DNA of 64,000 nt from Amylostereum areolatum (Eukaryota; Basidiomycota; Agaricomycetes; Russulales; Stereaceae). Location of the stretch: positions 186,001 to 250,000 of the forward strand of contig SAXG01000048.1 of the NCBI GenBank assembly GCA_012932865.1, read 5' to 3'. Made by a program: the position numbers and the translations under genes. Shown piece by piece: positions 23,474-34,678 of the stretch. Every line of letters starts with the position of its first letter. The stretch's first letter is position 1. The notes below the pieces were generated by a model, which was given only the letters and a program-made list of their open reading frames with translations, did no database searches and was not told the origin of the DNA.

Positions 23474-23902
23474 TTGATATTGGTTTGTGTGCACGAGTAC
23501 CTACTGAATCTCGAAGGTCCATCACGACAAACGGCTCGTTATGTAGAATGATCCAAAATATCAAAATCACTGTCCTTATATCGACACGGTCCAACGAATC
23601 GTGAAGGGGAGATAGTGAAAGAACGGACGATACATACCTGGCGAAAGGCATTTTGTCAAAGGCTTGCAATTGCGGATCGTTTTGAACAGAGTATAAGAGA
23701 AGGAAGTGCCACCACAGTTCGAGCACCACAATATCCACCCAACACGACCAAAAAAAAAAGTCCTACTCAACCTCTACTACGCGCGCTATCTCCCCGGTAT
23801 GGGACATCAGGCTAGACTCCGTTATATCCAGCACATCTTCTACGGAATTGGATACGCCTACCAGGTTGCTCGGATACCCAAAACCCCTCCCCGCCGCGCG
23901 AA
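23474..23902. other. Intergenic; nothing recognised
   Basis: 3' flank of the F-box gene. It contains an A-run near 23750-23759 and no supported coding region. Confidence 0.35.
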
Positions 23903-24088
23903 AGCCTCGACCAGGCCTCAGCACGCTTCGAGTTCGGGCTGTTCCTCAAGTTCCACCACGTAAAAGTGATGGGAACACGACCGGAACTACCTCGACTGTC
24001 GTCTCGCCTTCGAGAGCTTTGGGACGCCATCCGCGACGGCCGGCGACATGTTCAAGGTGACGGAGACGTCGACTCGAGAGCCAAGTGA
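23903..24088 (+). pseudogene. Fragment related to the unknown gene at 43495-44656
   Basis: An open frame of 61 codons reads SLDQASARFEFGLFLKFHHV and later LRELWDAIRDGRRH. The intact gene at 43495-44656 has DQILARFELGLFFHDASKRR and LQKLWNAVSDDG in the same order and spacing. So this is probably a remnant or one exon of a paralogue. I could not extend it convincingly in either direction; a separate short frame around 24190-24290 (GNIMIVYCTNALRPPPGRW) may or may not belong to it. Confidence 0.4.
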
Positions 24089-24584
24089 GACTTGGTTGAA
24101 GCCAATAAGATTAGATAAGAGATCGTCACAGTGACCGGAGCCCCACTTCCCCCCCCTCCGACGGTCCACCTGATACTAACAGCTTCGCTACTTCGAGCTC
24201 GACGGGACGGGCCTTCCCTCTCGACCAAACACGCGAGGCAACATCATGATCGTCTACTGTACAAATGCGCTGCGTCCTCCGCCGGGTCGCTGGTAGGTAT
24301 ACACAAAGCCGATTCTTCTCGAAGGTGCTAGTACTACATTAAATTACCACGTCGCCGGATAAGGTGCAGAACAGATAAGTAGGCCCCTGCTCGCTGGGAT
24401 GGTTGTTCGTCGGGGATTCGCGGAGGCAGGGGTGGGGTAAGTTTGCATGGGGATGCGAGAGACGCCACGGGGAAGGCGAAGCCGCGCGGTGCGCACAAAA
24501 AGCAAGGTGAGCGGTGGGGTGGGTAAGGTGAGATAAGGAGCGCCTAAGATGCCAGAGAGGGGGGGGTTCGACCCTTCAAGCCCC
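24089..24584. other. Intergenic; 3' flank of PLC
   Basis: No supported gene. Holds the presumed 3' UTR of the phospholipase C gene transcribed from the minus strand. Confidence 0.35.
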
Positions 24585-27500
24585 TCACGCGTCGCGGATG
24601 CCGACCTGGACGAAAAGCGTGGAGAACAGGTATTGCGACAGCTGCGAATCGTGCAGCGGCAGATGCCGATAGCCTACAACCGCCCAACGCCCAATCAGCA
24701 CCCATATCATCTTCCTCCTCCCCCTCCCAGCTCGAGAAAAGAAAAAAAAAGGGCGTACCTTCCAACAGGCTCCCCAGCGACACGCAATACACCGCCAGCG
24801 GCTCGTCCTCCTCCCTCCCCTCCTCCCGCACCGCGAACCGCACAAACACGAGCTCGCGCATGCCCCCGACGACCTCGAACGGCAGGCTGAGCGCCTCCTC
24901 CCACACCGGGTTGAACCCGTTGTTCTTCACCACGCTCGTGCGGTACGCCACCGTGCGCGAGGGCACCGTCGGCATCGGCGCGGGCGCGGGCGCGGGCTTG
25001 GGCGGGGAGGCCGAGAGGAGGGAGCCGGAGCCGGAAGCGGGATCGGAGGCTTGGGGCGAGGGAGGCGCGCCGGAGGTCCAGTCGGGGACGTGCACGGAGA
25101 CCTCGACGAACGGGTCCATGATCGCTTTGTCGAGGACCTCGCGGCCGTGGCCGTCCTTCGGGCGGGGGAGCTGTTGCGCGGAGATCACCTGGGAGGCGAC
25201 GCGGGTCAGCGGTGGGGAGGAGGGGAAGGAAGGAAGGGGCGAGGGGAGAGAGAGAGAGAGAGAGAGAGAGACGCACGGTGACGTCGAGGTAGTGCTTGGT
25301 GTGTCGGTGGAGGAGGTCCTTGTCGGCCGAGCGCAGGGCGAGCGGCTTGAGAACGTAGCCCGACCGCCCGTTCCGCTGGAACATCGCGTGGTTGATCATG
25401 TACCCCAAATCTGCGCGCCACACACACACCTCGCGTCAGTCCTCCGGACCGATCGCCAAAACCAAAACGGGAAAAGAGAGAGAGAGAGAAAAAAAATCCG
25501 TCGAACGGCGACTCACCGCACGTCTGCCAGTTGATCGCCACCAGCTGCGCGCCCGCGCTCCAATACCGGTGCGGCTCGTAGTTCGTCGAGCTGAGGCGGG
25601 TGCCCCGCGGGTAGATCCTGACCACGTGCGTGCGCGTGTGCTTGATCAGGTCCGCCATCGTCCCGTCCTGCTTGTACATCTTGTTCGCGGTCGTCTCGGA
25701 GAGCGAGAACACGTGCTCGGGCGCGTAGTGCTCCTTCTTGTTCAGGCCGCGGCACTTGACGCCGACGGTGTAGACCAGGAGGCAGACGAGGTCGAGGGAC
25801 ATGCGCGTCTTCTGCCTGGGCTTCGCGGTCGGCGCCGGCGCGGTCTGGGAGGAGGCGGAGGGCCGGCGCGGGTGGGCGCGGGCGGAGCGGCGGCGGGTGA
25901 GGAGCTGGCGCGCCTTGCTGAATTCCTCTCTGAGCTCTGCGGACGCACGGGGGTGAGCGCGCGGACGGGAAGAGGCGGGCCAGCGAAGCGTACCGGTGAT
26001 CATCTCGCCGTCGGTCGACGAGGTCTCGGTGGTCGTGGACGACTCGGCGCCGGCGTCGACGACGACCTCCTTCTGCTGCGATCCCTCGCTCTCCGTCACG
26101 AACAGGTTCTTCGCCTGGCCAGCGGAGAGAAACAAAAGCCCGTCAGCACCGTCCGTCCACGCCCGGGCCGACCGACCTGCGCACCTTCAGCAGCACCCTC
26201 CCCTGAGCGCCTCCGGGCTCGGCAGCACGCTGATCTTCGGCCGCCCCTCGACGGGCGCGCTCACGAGCGCGTCGCCGAAGACGTCGCGCATGATCGCGAC
26301 CATCATCGCCTGCTGGGCGACGCCGCAGTGGACCTCGGCGGAGATGACGATCGGGTAGGGCGAGACCACGAAGGCGTACTTCGCGATCGCGTGGCAGATG
26401 TCGCGCAGGAGGACCTTGGAGGTGAGCGTTTTGCCGTGGTAGATCACGGGCTCCGTTTCGCCGTCGTAGATGTCCACTGGGAGACACGAAAGGAGCAAGG
26501 TGAGCGCCGCGGCGCCGGCGAGCGGGGGAGCGGGGGGGGGGGGGGGGGGGGGAGAGAAAGGAAAGACGCACGCTCGACGCTCCGGCAGCTGTGCAGCAGC
26601 GCGCGGATGTACCCCTCGATGGTGCTGTCGCCCACGAGCTGGTTTCCGACGAGGTAGGTGTTGTGCGAGGAGGAGATGTAGTACTCCGACAGCGGCCGCG
26701 TCATGTCCTGCGTCACCCTGCCCTGCGGCTCCCCAAACGCGGAGTTGTCCGGCGAGAGCAGGAAGGAGGTGAACGCCTCGAGCGACATCGTCGCGTCGGC
26801 GCGGGGCGGGGCGGGGTGCGGGGGGGAGGCTGAAGGGGAGGCGTCGGCGGTGGGCTGCGGTCCTTGCTTCTCGTTGAGGACGAGGTCGAGCGGGAGCTGT
26901 GTCGCGCGGTGCGCGTCCTTGGGCTCGTCCTCCGTCGGGCAAGACGCGTACCGCAGAAACAACCGTTGTAGCTCCGCAAGGCTAGCAGTCGACTGTACCC
27001 CTCGTCAGCGCACAACTCCGCTCAGAAGGAGACGAAGAAAGAAAGAAAGAAAGGAAGAAAGAAAGAAAGAAAGACAAAAAAAAACGCGACGCGCACCTTC
27101 TGATGCTCCCGCATGAACGCCTCGAACGCCCCGAACCCAAACGCGCCGCCCGTCCCCGCGCACAGCCTCTTGTACAGCCGATCGAGCTCCGGCCGCGTCT
27201 TCAGCAGCTTCACGAACCGCTGGAAGTCCGCAAAGTCCAGGAAGCCGCGCGCGCGCGCGTCCGCCTGCTGGAACCGGCGCAGGAGGTCCTCCCGGGACGG
27301 GTTGATGTTCAGGCGCTTGCAGAGCCGCTCGACGTCGTCGAAGTACAGGCGCTGGTCGCCCTCCTCCGCGCCCTTCCAGTACTGCTTCTCCCACACGGCC
27401 TCGCGCATCTCGACGTGCCCGAGCCCGCTCATGAGCGCCTGGCGGACGGCGTACAGCCGGCGGAGGGTGCCGTCCCACATCTGGAACACGTCCGCGGAGG

Positions 27501-28667
27501 GCGCGACGACGTGCAAGGTCTTGTACGTGCCCTCGAGCGTGTAGATGATCGTGAGCCACCGCGCCTCGTACTCGCGCGCGAGCTGGAACTGCTCGCGGTA
27601 GTAGCGCGCGTCCGCGCCCGAGCGGAGCTCCTTGATGTTCTCGATCGGGACTGCGCCGCGGCGGGGGGGTCAGACGCAGGACGGCGCACGGACGGAGGGA
27701 GGAGAGGGGGGGAGAAAGACGCACTGATGCGGTGCTTGCTCGAGTCCCAGAGGATCTGGCCTTGGTCCGGGTCGAGGCGGAAGACGACGCGCTTCTGTTT
27801 CTTGCTGGACACTTTGATCATCGGCGTGCCCTGCTGCAGCAGTTGCGGCACCGCGATGTCGTTCGCGGTGGCCTCCTGCGCGACGGGCTCGCCGCGGGGG
27901 GCATGGGCAGGGTTGACGGTGGCGGGGGCGGTGGCATCGGTGGTGGAGGTAAGCGGGGGCGTCGGGGTCGAGTGAACGTGGACGGCATTCGTGACGTCGA
28001 CAGAGGCCAGATCGGTGGACATCGTGGGGGGCGAGAGGGAGTAGGGCGCGAGGTCGGGAAATATACGCTCGGAGTCGTCGCGCGTGTCGTTGGGCACGTC
28101 GTGGTGGTGGTGGTGGTCGTGGTCGTCGACGATGACGACGCTGTCGGAGGAGGAGGACGAGAGCAGGATGCGCGGGCTGCGGGACACGACCTCGGACAGG
28201 CTCCTGCGGTGTGCCTTCCTTTTCGGGTGGAGCGCGTGTCCGGCCGTCGTCTTCGCCCTGGCCACCGAGGCCACCAGCAGCTCCGCGCTCTCCCCTCCCC
28301 CCTTCCCGCCCTGCCCGTCGACGGGGAGACTGCTGGCCTTGTGCACCCGCCGCGCGCGCCAGCTGCCCGTGCGCGCGAGCGAGACCCCGGCGTCTTTGAC
28401 GCGGCGGCCGAGCTCGGCGAGGGAGCGCGTGCGCGTGTGGCCGGGCGCGCGGCGGGGGAGGGCGGACGGGGCGTCGATGTCGTGCGAGGGGTCGGGGGCG
28501 GGGGCGGGGGCGGGGGTGGGGGTGGGGAGCTCGGGGATGTGGGAGAGGGATTCGCGGAGGGCGGGGAGGGGCTGGCCGCGGGGCGTGAGCAGGTTCGCCG
28601 CGCGTCGGAGGGAGTGCGTGCGTCGGGGACCGTCGACGGGGTGGCTGCAGCTAGCGTCGGTGTCCAT
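24585..28667 (-). CDS. PLC1: Phosphoinositide-specific phospholipase C (delta type), about 1134 aa
   Basis: Nine minus-strand exons: 27725-28667, 27097-27650, 26572-26992, 26185-26476, 25994-26114, 25517-25936, 25277-25410, 24759-25188 and 24585-24673. Order of domains: long disordered Ser/Pro-rich N-tail (about 280 residues); PH-like domain ([19 protein letters not shown]); EF-hand region ([18 protein letters not shown]); catalytic X domain with the first catalytic His in [11 protein letters not shown] and the second in SAEVHCG; a linker; Y domain ([21 protein letters not shown]); C2 domain ([37 protein letters not shown]). It cleaves PI(4,5)P2 into IP3 and diacylglycerol at the plasma membrane in a Ca2+-dependent manner. 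One base is missing in the X-Y part at 26196-26203, where the frame passes from SPEALRG to RVLLK. Confidence 0.93.
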
Positions 28668-28703
28668 CGTGCGGGGCGGGCATCAACGGTGGGCCGGGGG
28701 TGC

Positions 28704-28712
28704 GTGGTATAT
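28704..28712 (-). promoter_or_regulatory. TATA-like element upstream of PLC
   Basis: A TATATATG run beside a (GT)n tract lies about 40 bp upstream of the PLC ATG at 28667. Position alone supports a core-promoter role; it could equally be leader sequence. Confidence 0.25.
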
Positions 28713-29885
28713 ATGTGTGTGTGTGTGAGGAGAGAGTGGGCGAGCGCGGGGGTGCGGTGCGGGCGGGCGCGTAGGGGGGGGTCGACGGAGCGGTGCAGCT
28801 ATCGTGGTACGGGGCCGTAGCAGCGTCGTGCAGGCCTTCCAATCGTCTTCCTTGCGTCCTTCTCTTCCGTCGGGCTTCGGCGTGCGCTGTGGCCTTTGGA
28901 ACTCGAGACGACTGGCGAGGAGGAGGAGGGCGGGTTTGGGAAAGATCGTAGGGGGAGGAAGCGTCGTGAAATACACCCTCTCTGACTCGTACAGCTCTCA
29001 ACTAAATACATACATAGCACTTGCAAAAAAAGGCGCTCCATCACCCTCGAAGATCCAATCGTCCTTTTCTCCCCCTTCGGACTCGGACTCAGGCTGACTC
29101 ATTTCTCACCCCCGCCCCGGGCGAGCGGCGGGATCAGCGCCAGCTTTCCAATAGCCAGCCTTTATGTAGCTATGCGAGCCGTGCCGTGCCGTGGTCGGTT
29201 GAAAGGGCCGTCGGGGGAACGTAGACTTACATACACACCGTTTGGGCAGGGGCCGCAGGGCAAAGATACGCCCTTGACCCAGCGCCCAGCTATATCCCGT
29301 AACTGGGTTGGGCAGTGGGCTCGCCCGTCCTGCGGGGTCAGGCAGTGTGTCCCCCGCGGAACGCCCACTGGCAGGATCGCCCATGAAAGTATCGCCCCCA
29401 GCTCAGTACCTCGAGGCTCGAGAACGATAAGGCGACGGCACCCGAACTCGCGCACGCTTCGAAACGCCTACAGATGACCTCAGCCCGTCCAAGCGCCCCA
29501 TACGAGAGGCGCGGTTCGTCACATACATACACGGACATGGACAGGCACGCGACACGGCATTCCATCCGTATCCTAAATAAACACAAGTCATGGGGAGACA
29601 CACGGGGGCGGGGCGGGGCGGGGCGATACATCGCACACGATAGACGGAAACGAGAGGGACAAAAACAGACAAGGAGGGTAAGGGTCAGCACGTAGCGGCA
29701 ATCTCAAAATCATATATGGAGGCGCGAAACGGATGGAAGTCGCGATATGGGCGGAAGGCGGAGAGAGGGAGGGAGGTGGTAAGCAATAAGCAGGACAAAG
29801 GGAGGATAGATAGATACGCAGGCCTGGCCATGGCGTGCTGGCTCACTTGGCCGGTCAAATCGGGACCAACATACGCGCACGTCCT
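28713..29885. other. Intergenic; PLC leader and 3' flank of the next gene
   Basis: About 1.2 kb without a supported gene. Overlapping frames on both strands show no recognisable domain. Confidence 0.4.
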
Positions 29886-31471
29886 TCACTGCGGCGGCGG
29901 CGTGACAGGTCCTGATCCACAACGTCAGCCCCGCCCCCCAAAAAGCACAAAACCAACGCACCGAACAAGCCCGTGCGGGGCGGCGGACTGACGAGCGCCT
30001 GTGTCGGCGGCTCTCGCACCGCCGGCGCCAACAACGGGTTCGCTGCAAACAAACGGGAAGAGCAACCGCATCAGCGCGACGGCCCTTTTCCTTTTCAACA
30101 CGGCCCCCGAACGGGGTGGAGGGGGTCAAGACCGAAAAAGACACGGGGAGGGGAGAGAAAGACACGGAAACGGAGAGAAAGACACGGGGAAGGGAGAGAA
30201 AGACACGGGGAACGGAGAGAGAGACGTAAAGGGGAGATGGGCGGTCAGAAAGAAGGGGAACACCGACGCACGTCTCCACTGCGCCCACGACGGCATCTCA
30301 GGCCGCGGAGGCTCCGGCGGGGAGGCGGTGGCGCGGGCGCGGGCGCGGCGGCGGCGGCCTTGCCCTTCCTGCGCGCGCCGGGGACGTGTTCGGGGCGCTT
30401 GACGACCGTGCGCCAGCCGGGGCGGGCGGGCTGCAGGGGTTCTTCGGGCGGGGGCGGGCCGGGCGGGGGCATGTCGGGCGGGGGCGCTTCGACCATTGGG
30501 AACTGGGAGGAGGGAGGTCGGTGAGGGTGTCGGGCACGGAGATGGAAAACGGAGGGAAAAACACGAGGCGGGGGGGGCGGGGGAGTCCCGAACTCGTCCT
30601 GTGCGCGCTCGAGGAGGGACGGGGAGAGCGCTCCTTTCCATGGCGGGCAAAGGGGATGAACGAGCGACGAGAGGATCGCAGATGGGGGGGGGGGGGGTGA
30701 ACCTGCATGACGCCACTCCGCCTCCACCGCCGTCGCCGACTCCCCTCGGCCCACCGCCGCAAACCAAAAAAAAAAACCCCGCCCATCGACGCGCGACGTC
30801 CACCTTCTCCCTCCACGACGCCCTTCCCACGGCGCCGATCGCCCCGATCGACAGCCCCGACGTCCCGAGAAGCACACGGAGGGGAGGCGGCGTGCAGACT
30901 GCGCGTGCCCACAGAACGCGCCGCAAGGGCGGGGAGCAAACGAGCGGCCGCGGTATGGGGAGGAAGAGCGAGGAGAAGAAGGGCGAGGAGCACGCACCTT
31001 GGGCATCCAATCGGGCGAGTACTCGCCCCCTGCGCTGTGCTTCGACTTGACCGCCATCAGCTCCGCGATCTCGCTGGGAAAAAAACACCCACGTCAGCCT
31101 CGCGCGGACCCGTCGACTGTAAAAAGGACAAAACAAAAAAGGGGAGGGAAAGGGACGGGGACGGGGGAAGACGAGGAAGGTAGAGAGAGGGGGAAGGCGA
31201 GAGAACGGGGAGACGGGGAGAAAAACGCACTGCTGCAGCTGCCGCCGCTCGTCGCGCAGCTTCCCGACCTCCTGCAGCAGGATGCGCACCTCGCTCGCGA
31301 GCGCCTTGCTGAAATCGTTCAAATACCTGCACGATCGCGCTCCATCAGCGCCCGACGTTCGAGGGAAAAAACACATCACCCCCCCTGCGACCCGCGCAGG
31401 ACCGGGGGTGCACCGCGCACGCACTTGGGCGGGGGGCCGGCGAAGGGCGCGCCCGGGGGTTTGGTCGCCAT
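29886..31471 (-). CDS. Pro-rich protein with short coiled coil, about 185 aa; one frame break
   Basis: Six minus-strand exons: 31425-31471, 31231-31326, 30998-31073, 30272-30502, 29962-30042 and 29886-29911. Opens MATKPPGAPFAGPPPKYLND, then a coiled coil (LASEVRILLQEVGKLRDERRQLQ) and a conserved-looking block YSPDWMPK. A Pro-rich middle (PPPDMPPPGPPPPEEP, WRTVVKRPEHVPG) and a Pro-rich C-terminus ending VTPPPQ follow. No family recognised. In exon 4 the frame must change by one base at the G-run 30319-30322 (C-run on the coding strand) to give PPEPPRPEMPSWAQW, which then splices in phase to the last exons. The intron between exons 3 and 4 is long (495 nt) and C-rich on the transcript. Confidence 0.5.
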
Positions 31472-32181
31472 CGGGAGTCGGTGCGATGTGCGATGTGGTT
31501 TTGCGTGTTGCGGGGTGTGGACGGGGGTGGGGAGGAGAGGGAGGAGAGGGAGAAGGGGTGGAGGCGGGTTGAAGATGGTGGTTGAGAGAAAGCAGAGATC
31601 AGTCGGATCGGGCGGGCTGCGGCCTCGTGCTTGGGATCATCGCGGCACGCGCCGGCGGCGGCCTCGACCTTCGACCCACCCGCTCACACAACACTTTGCA
31701 GGCCTGGCGGATGGGAACTAGTCTCCGTGGCTGACCTAACCAGAAGATAGTCGTTCTGGGTCGACGTGCGGTCGATTCTCACTGTTCAGACGCGCTGGGG
31801 GGGGATGTGGTAGGCGGGAAGCGGCCTTGTTCAATCGACTTCATCCGGGTCGCAGCTTGCACTTGGAACGAGGTCGCGTCAAAGTTGAACGGGCGGGTGC
31901 TCGCACGTGTATAACGCGCGCGGACCGGGAGTATGCGCAGACTACCCCAGATAGAGAGAGGCAGGCAGTATGTGCGATAAAGAGTGAAAGACAGTAGGGC
32001 GGTAGACGAACGAGACACACGTCGCAGACGCGGGACGACAAAATGCAAGACAAAGCGAGCGACAATAATAAGGGACGGGAATTCACAGCGACGGCAGCAG
32101 TGCTGATACACCCATATACAAATCCGATCCAGAGCACGAGCGAAGGGGCGAGGCGGAAGGCTCCAGGATGTACTCTGTACT
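31472..32181. other. Intergenic; nothing recognised
   Basis: Leader of the Pro-rich gene and 3' flank of the polygalacturonase gene. No supported feature. Confidence 0.4.
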
Positions 32182-34060
32182 TCACTGGTTGCTGATGCCC
32201 TTGATCCCGCTGTAGTTGATCTTGCCCGCCGAGCCTCCCGACGCGGTGAGCCCGGACCAGTCCCAGGTGCCCTTGCACGCGCCCGACCCGCAGTTGACGG
32301 CCACGCGCTGTGCGCTCGAGCCGACCGCGATCGTGTTCTTGCCGGAGAACGTGACGGCCTACAGTAACCCGGTCAGCGTCTGAGCAACGCAAGCACGAAG
32401 GCCGGACGCCGGGGAGTGGGGAGGGACGCACGGAGATCGTCACGCCTGTGCCGGGCGTACCGAGGGTGGAGGGGTAGCTCTGGAGGAGGTTGGGCATGCG
32501 GTCAGCGGGGGTGGTCTGGGGGGAAATACGATGGACGCGCCTGGTCGACGATGACGCCGTAACGACGGATGTCCGTCGCGGTGTTGCCGGTGTATGTCAC
32601 GTCGGAGACGGAGGCGGAGGCCGCGGAGGCCTTGGTCTTAATCCGGAGCGCGTTGTCGCTGCGTGGCCAACAGTGAGTCGGGCGACGGACGACCGAGGAC
32701 GGAGCGCGCACCTCTTCTTGATCACGTTGTTGGAGATCGTGACCTTCGACACGGCCTTGTCGCTCGAGATGGAGCCCTACACCCCCCCAGGGCGATCGCA
32801 GACAACATCAGCAGAACGAAACACGGCGCGAAGAGGGCGGGGGACGCACGATGGAGATCCCGTGCCCGCCCGAGCAGGTGTTGCCGGTGAAGACGATGTT
32901 GCTCCCGTCGTTGATCGCAAGGCAATCGTCCTGGTTCAAGACCGTGCTGCACCCCCGAGCTCGCAGTCAGCCCACAGCCCGCACAGCGCGCGCCGTGTTG
33001 TGGACGCACCTATCCTTGATCGTGATGTCCGTCCCGCTGACGTCGAACCCGTCCGTGTTGTGGCCCGCGGACTTGCCGTCGCTCTGGCTGTTGGCCGCGT
33101 CGCCCGCCGCTGTCGACCGGTGCGCGTCAGAAAGGGCTGGGCGGGAGGGGGGACGCGAGAACGAGGGGAACGCACAGTTATCGACGGTGAGCTTGGACAG
33201 TGTGAGCGCGGCCGGGTTCGAGCCGATGCTGTACACGCGCGCGGGCGAGTTCAAGACCTTCACGTTCTGCGAGCGCGAGGCAGCCCTCGATCAGACCTGC
33301 GTCCTGCGCGACAGTGCGAAAAAGGTGCTCACGGTGAACGTGCCCGACATCTTGATCCTGCGACGATTGTCAGTCCACAGCAACAGCGCACCAGAGAGAC
33401 GGGCGCACTTCATCATGGGGTTGGGCTTGGTGACGCCACCGTTACCGCCTTGACCGTCCTGCGCGCCGCCGTGAGATCTCGGATAAGTACTCGAAGGGGG
33501 GATGGCATAACGTACCCAGTAGAACGCCCCGTTCCCGTCGAATGTGTGGCCATTTCCGTTGACTGTCAAGCTCGACGATAAGATGTCTATCGGCACGAAA
33601 AAAACGCCCTCATGCTTACAGTTGATATTCTTGCCACTATGTAAAGCAAGCGGCCCCGCTCGGCGTCAGCGCACCGATCCAACGCGCAGAAAGAACCGAT
33701 CCGCGACCCACCTCACCTGGAACAGCGGGCCGTCCCAGTTTTTCTTCCCGAACGCGACGTCGCCGTCTGCGCAGAGTGCAGAGTGAGTTCCCGGCGCGGC
33801 ATCGTGGCGCGGCGCGCGATCACTGAAATGGAGCACGCACTCATGGTGACCGTCGCGCCGTCGACGAGGCTGAGGCTGAGCGTGGAGCCCGCGGGCACGG
33901 TGAAGCCGTTGATGACGACGTTGGCGCATTTGACCGCGGCCGCGACATCCCCGAGCGAAGAGATCGTCCCGGTGCACGCGCGGGGCTCCAGCGCGGTGGG
34001 GGCGGCGAGCGTCGAGGCCGCGAGGGCGCAAAGCGAGAAAAGGACCTGCGTCGAGTGCAT
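32182..34060 (-). CDS. Secreted polygalacturonase, glycoside hydrolase family 28
   Basis: Minus-strand gene split into about nine exons; the first is 33841-34060 and the last, ending at the stop 32182-32184, includes GTWDWSGL and [12 protein letters not shown]. Signal peptide [20 protein letters not shown] with a likely dibasic-type propeptide end near ALEPR. GH28 hallmarks in order: [16 protein letters not shown] with a catalytic Asp; DDCLAIN with the paired Asp residues; GHGISIGS with the active-site His; RIKTK near the end for substrate binding. The enzyme hydrolyses alpha-1,4 galacturonan in pectin outside the cell. One intron begins so that VS spans the junction (GTGAG kept, donor GTGGGT at 33711). 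The encoded length of about 370 aa fits endo-polygalacturonases. Confidence 0.92.
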
Positions 34061-34602
34061 TTTGAAAGAGTGTGGGGGTGGTGAAGACAACGAGAGGAAG
34101 GGAATGAACCGGGGAGAAAAAAATCGGAGAGGGTCCAGTAGAGGTGGGGCCCGGAGAGATGAATCCACGCTCACGGAGGAGAGGCCTTTTTATGATGCTC
34201 GGCGGGAGGATGGATCTTCATGGAGTCGGTGCAGCTGCAGCGCTAGTGGCGACCTGTGGCGACCCGCGGACGGCTGTTGCTGTCGCGGGGGAGGAGAATT
34301 GAGTAAATGGCTCCGGATGAAGCGACGAGGAACGACGTCGCATGGTGCCTCTGAACTAAGATCGTCCAGGACCGGTCCGTGATCTGTCCGGAACCTCCTC
34401 GGGGAGACAAGAAGCCTCCGCGACGGGGGCACCACATGCCAGCAAACACGGCGAGTGCTCGGAGGAGTGTTCGTTCTTGAGGACATGGCCGTTCCCCGAG
34501 TACGCTTCGGGCGCGATCCCGCCTGGAACACGCTCAAAGTGCGCGCAAGGACATGCGGAATGAACTACTTGGCCTAGTCGCCGCGTCGTTACGCGTACTC
34601 CG
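34061..34602. other. Intergenic; polygalacturonase promoter side
   Basis: Contains a TATA-like CATAAAAAG on the minus strand at about 34186-34194, about 130 bp upstream of the polygalacturonase ATG. No gene seen. The stretch ends at the target duplication of the DDE transposon. Confidence 0.4.
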
Positions 34603-34611
34603 AGTCTCTAG
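34603..34611. repeat. Left 9-bp target-site duplication of the DDE transposon
   Basis: AGTCTCTAG directly precedes the left TIR (starts 34612) and occurs again at 39864-39872 directly after the right TIR. Confidence 0.85.
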
Positions 34612-34678
34612 CAGGCTCCTAACCAGCCGTCCAGGAGAGTTTGTCGCTATATATCTCAGAATGAATGGAAAGATGATA

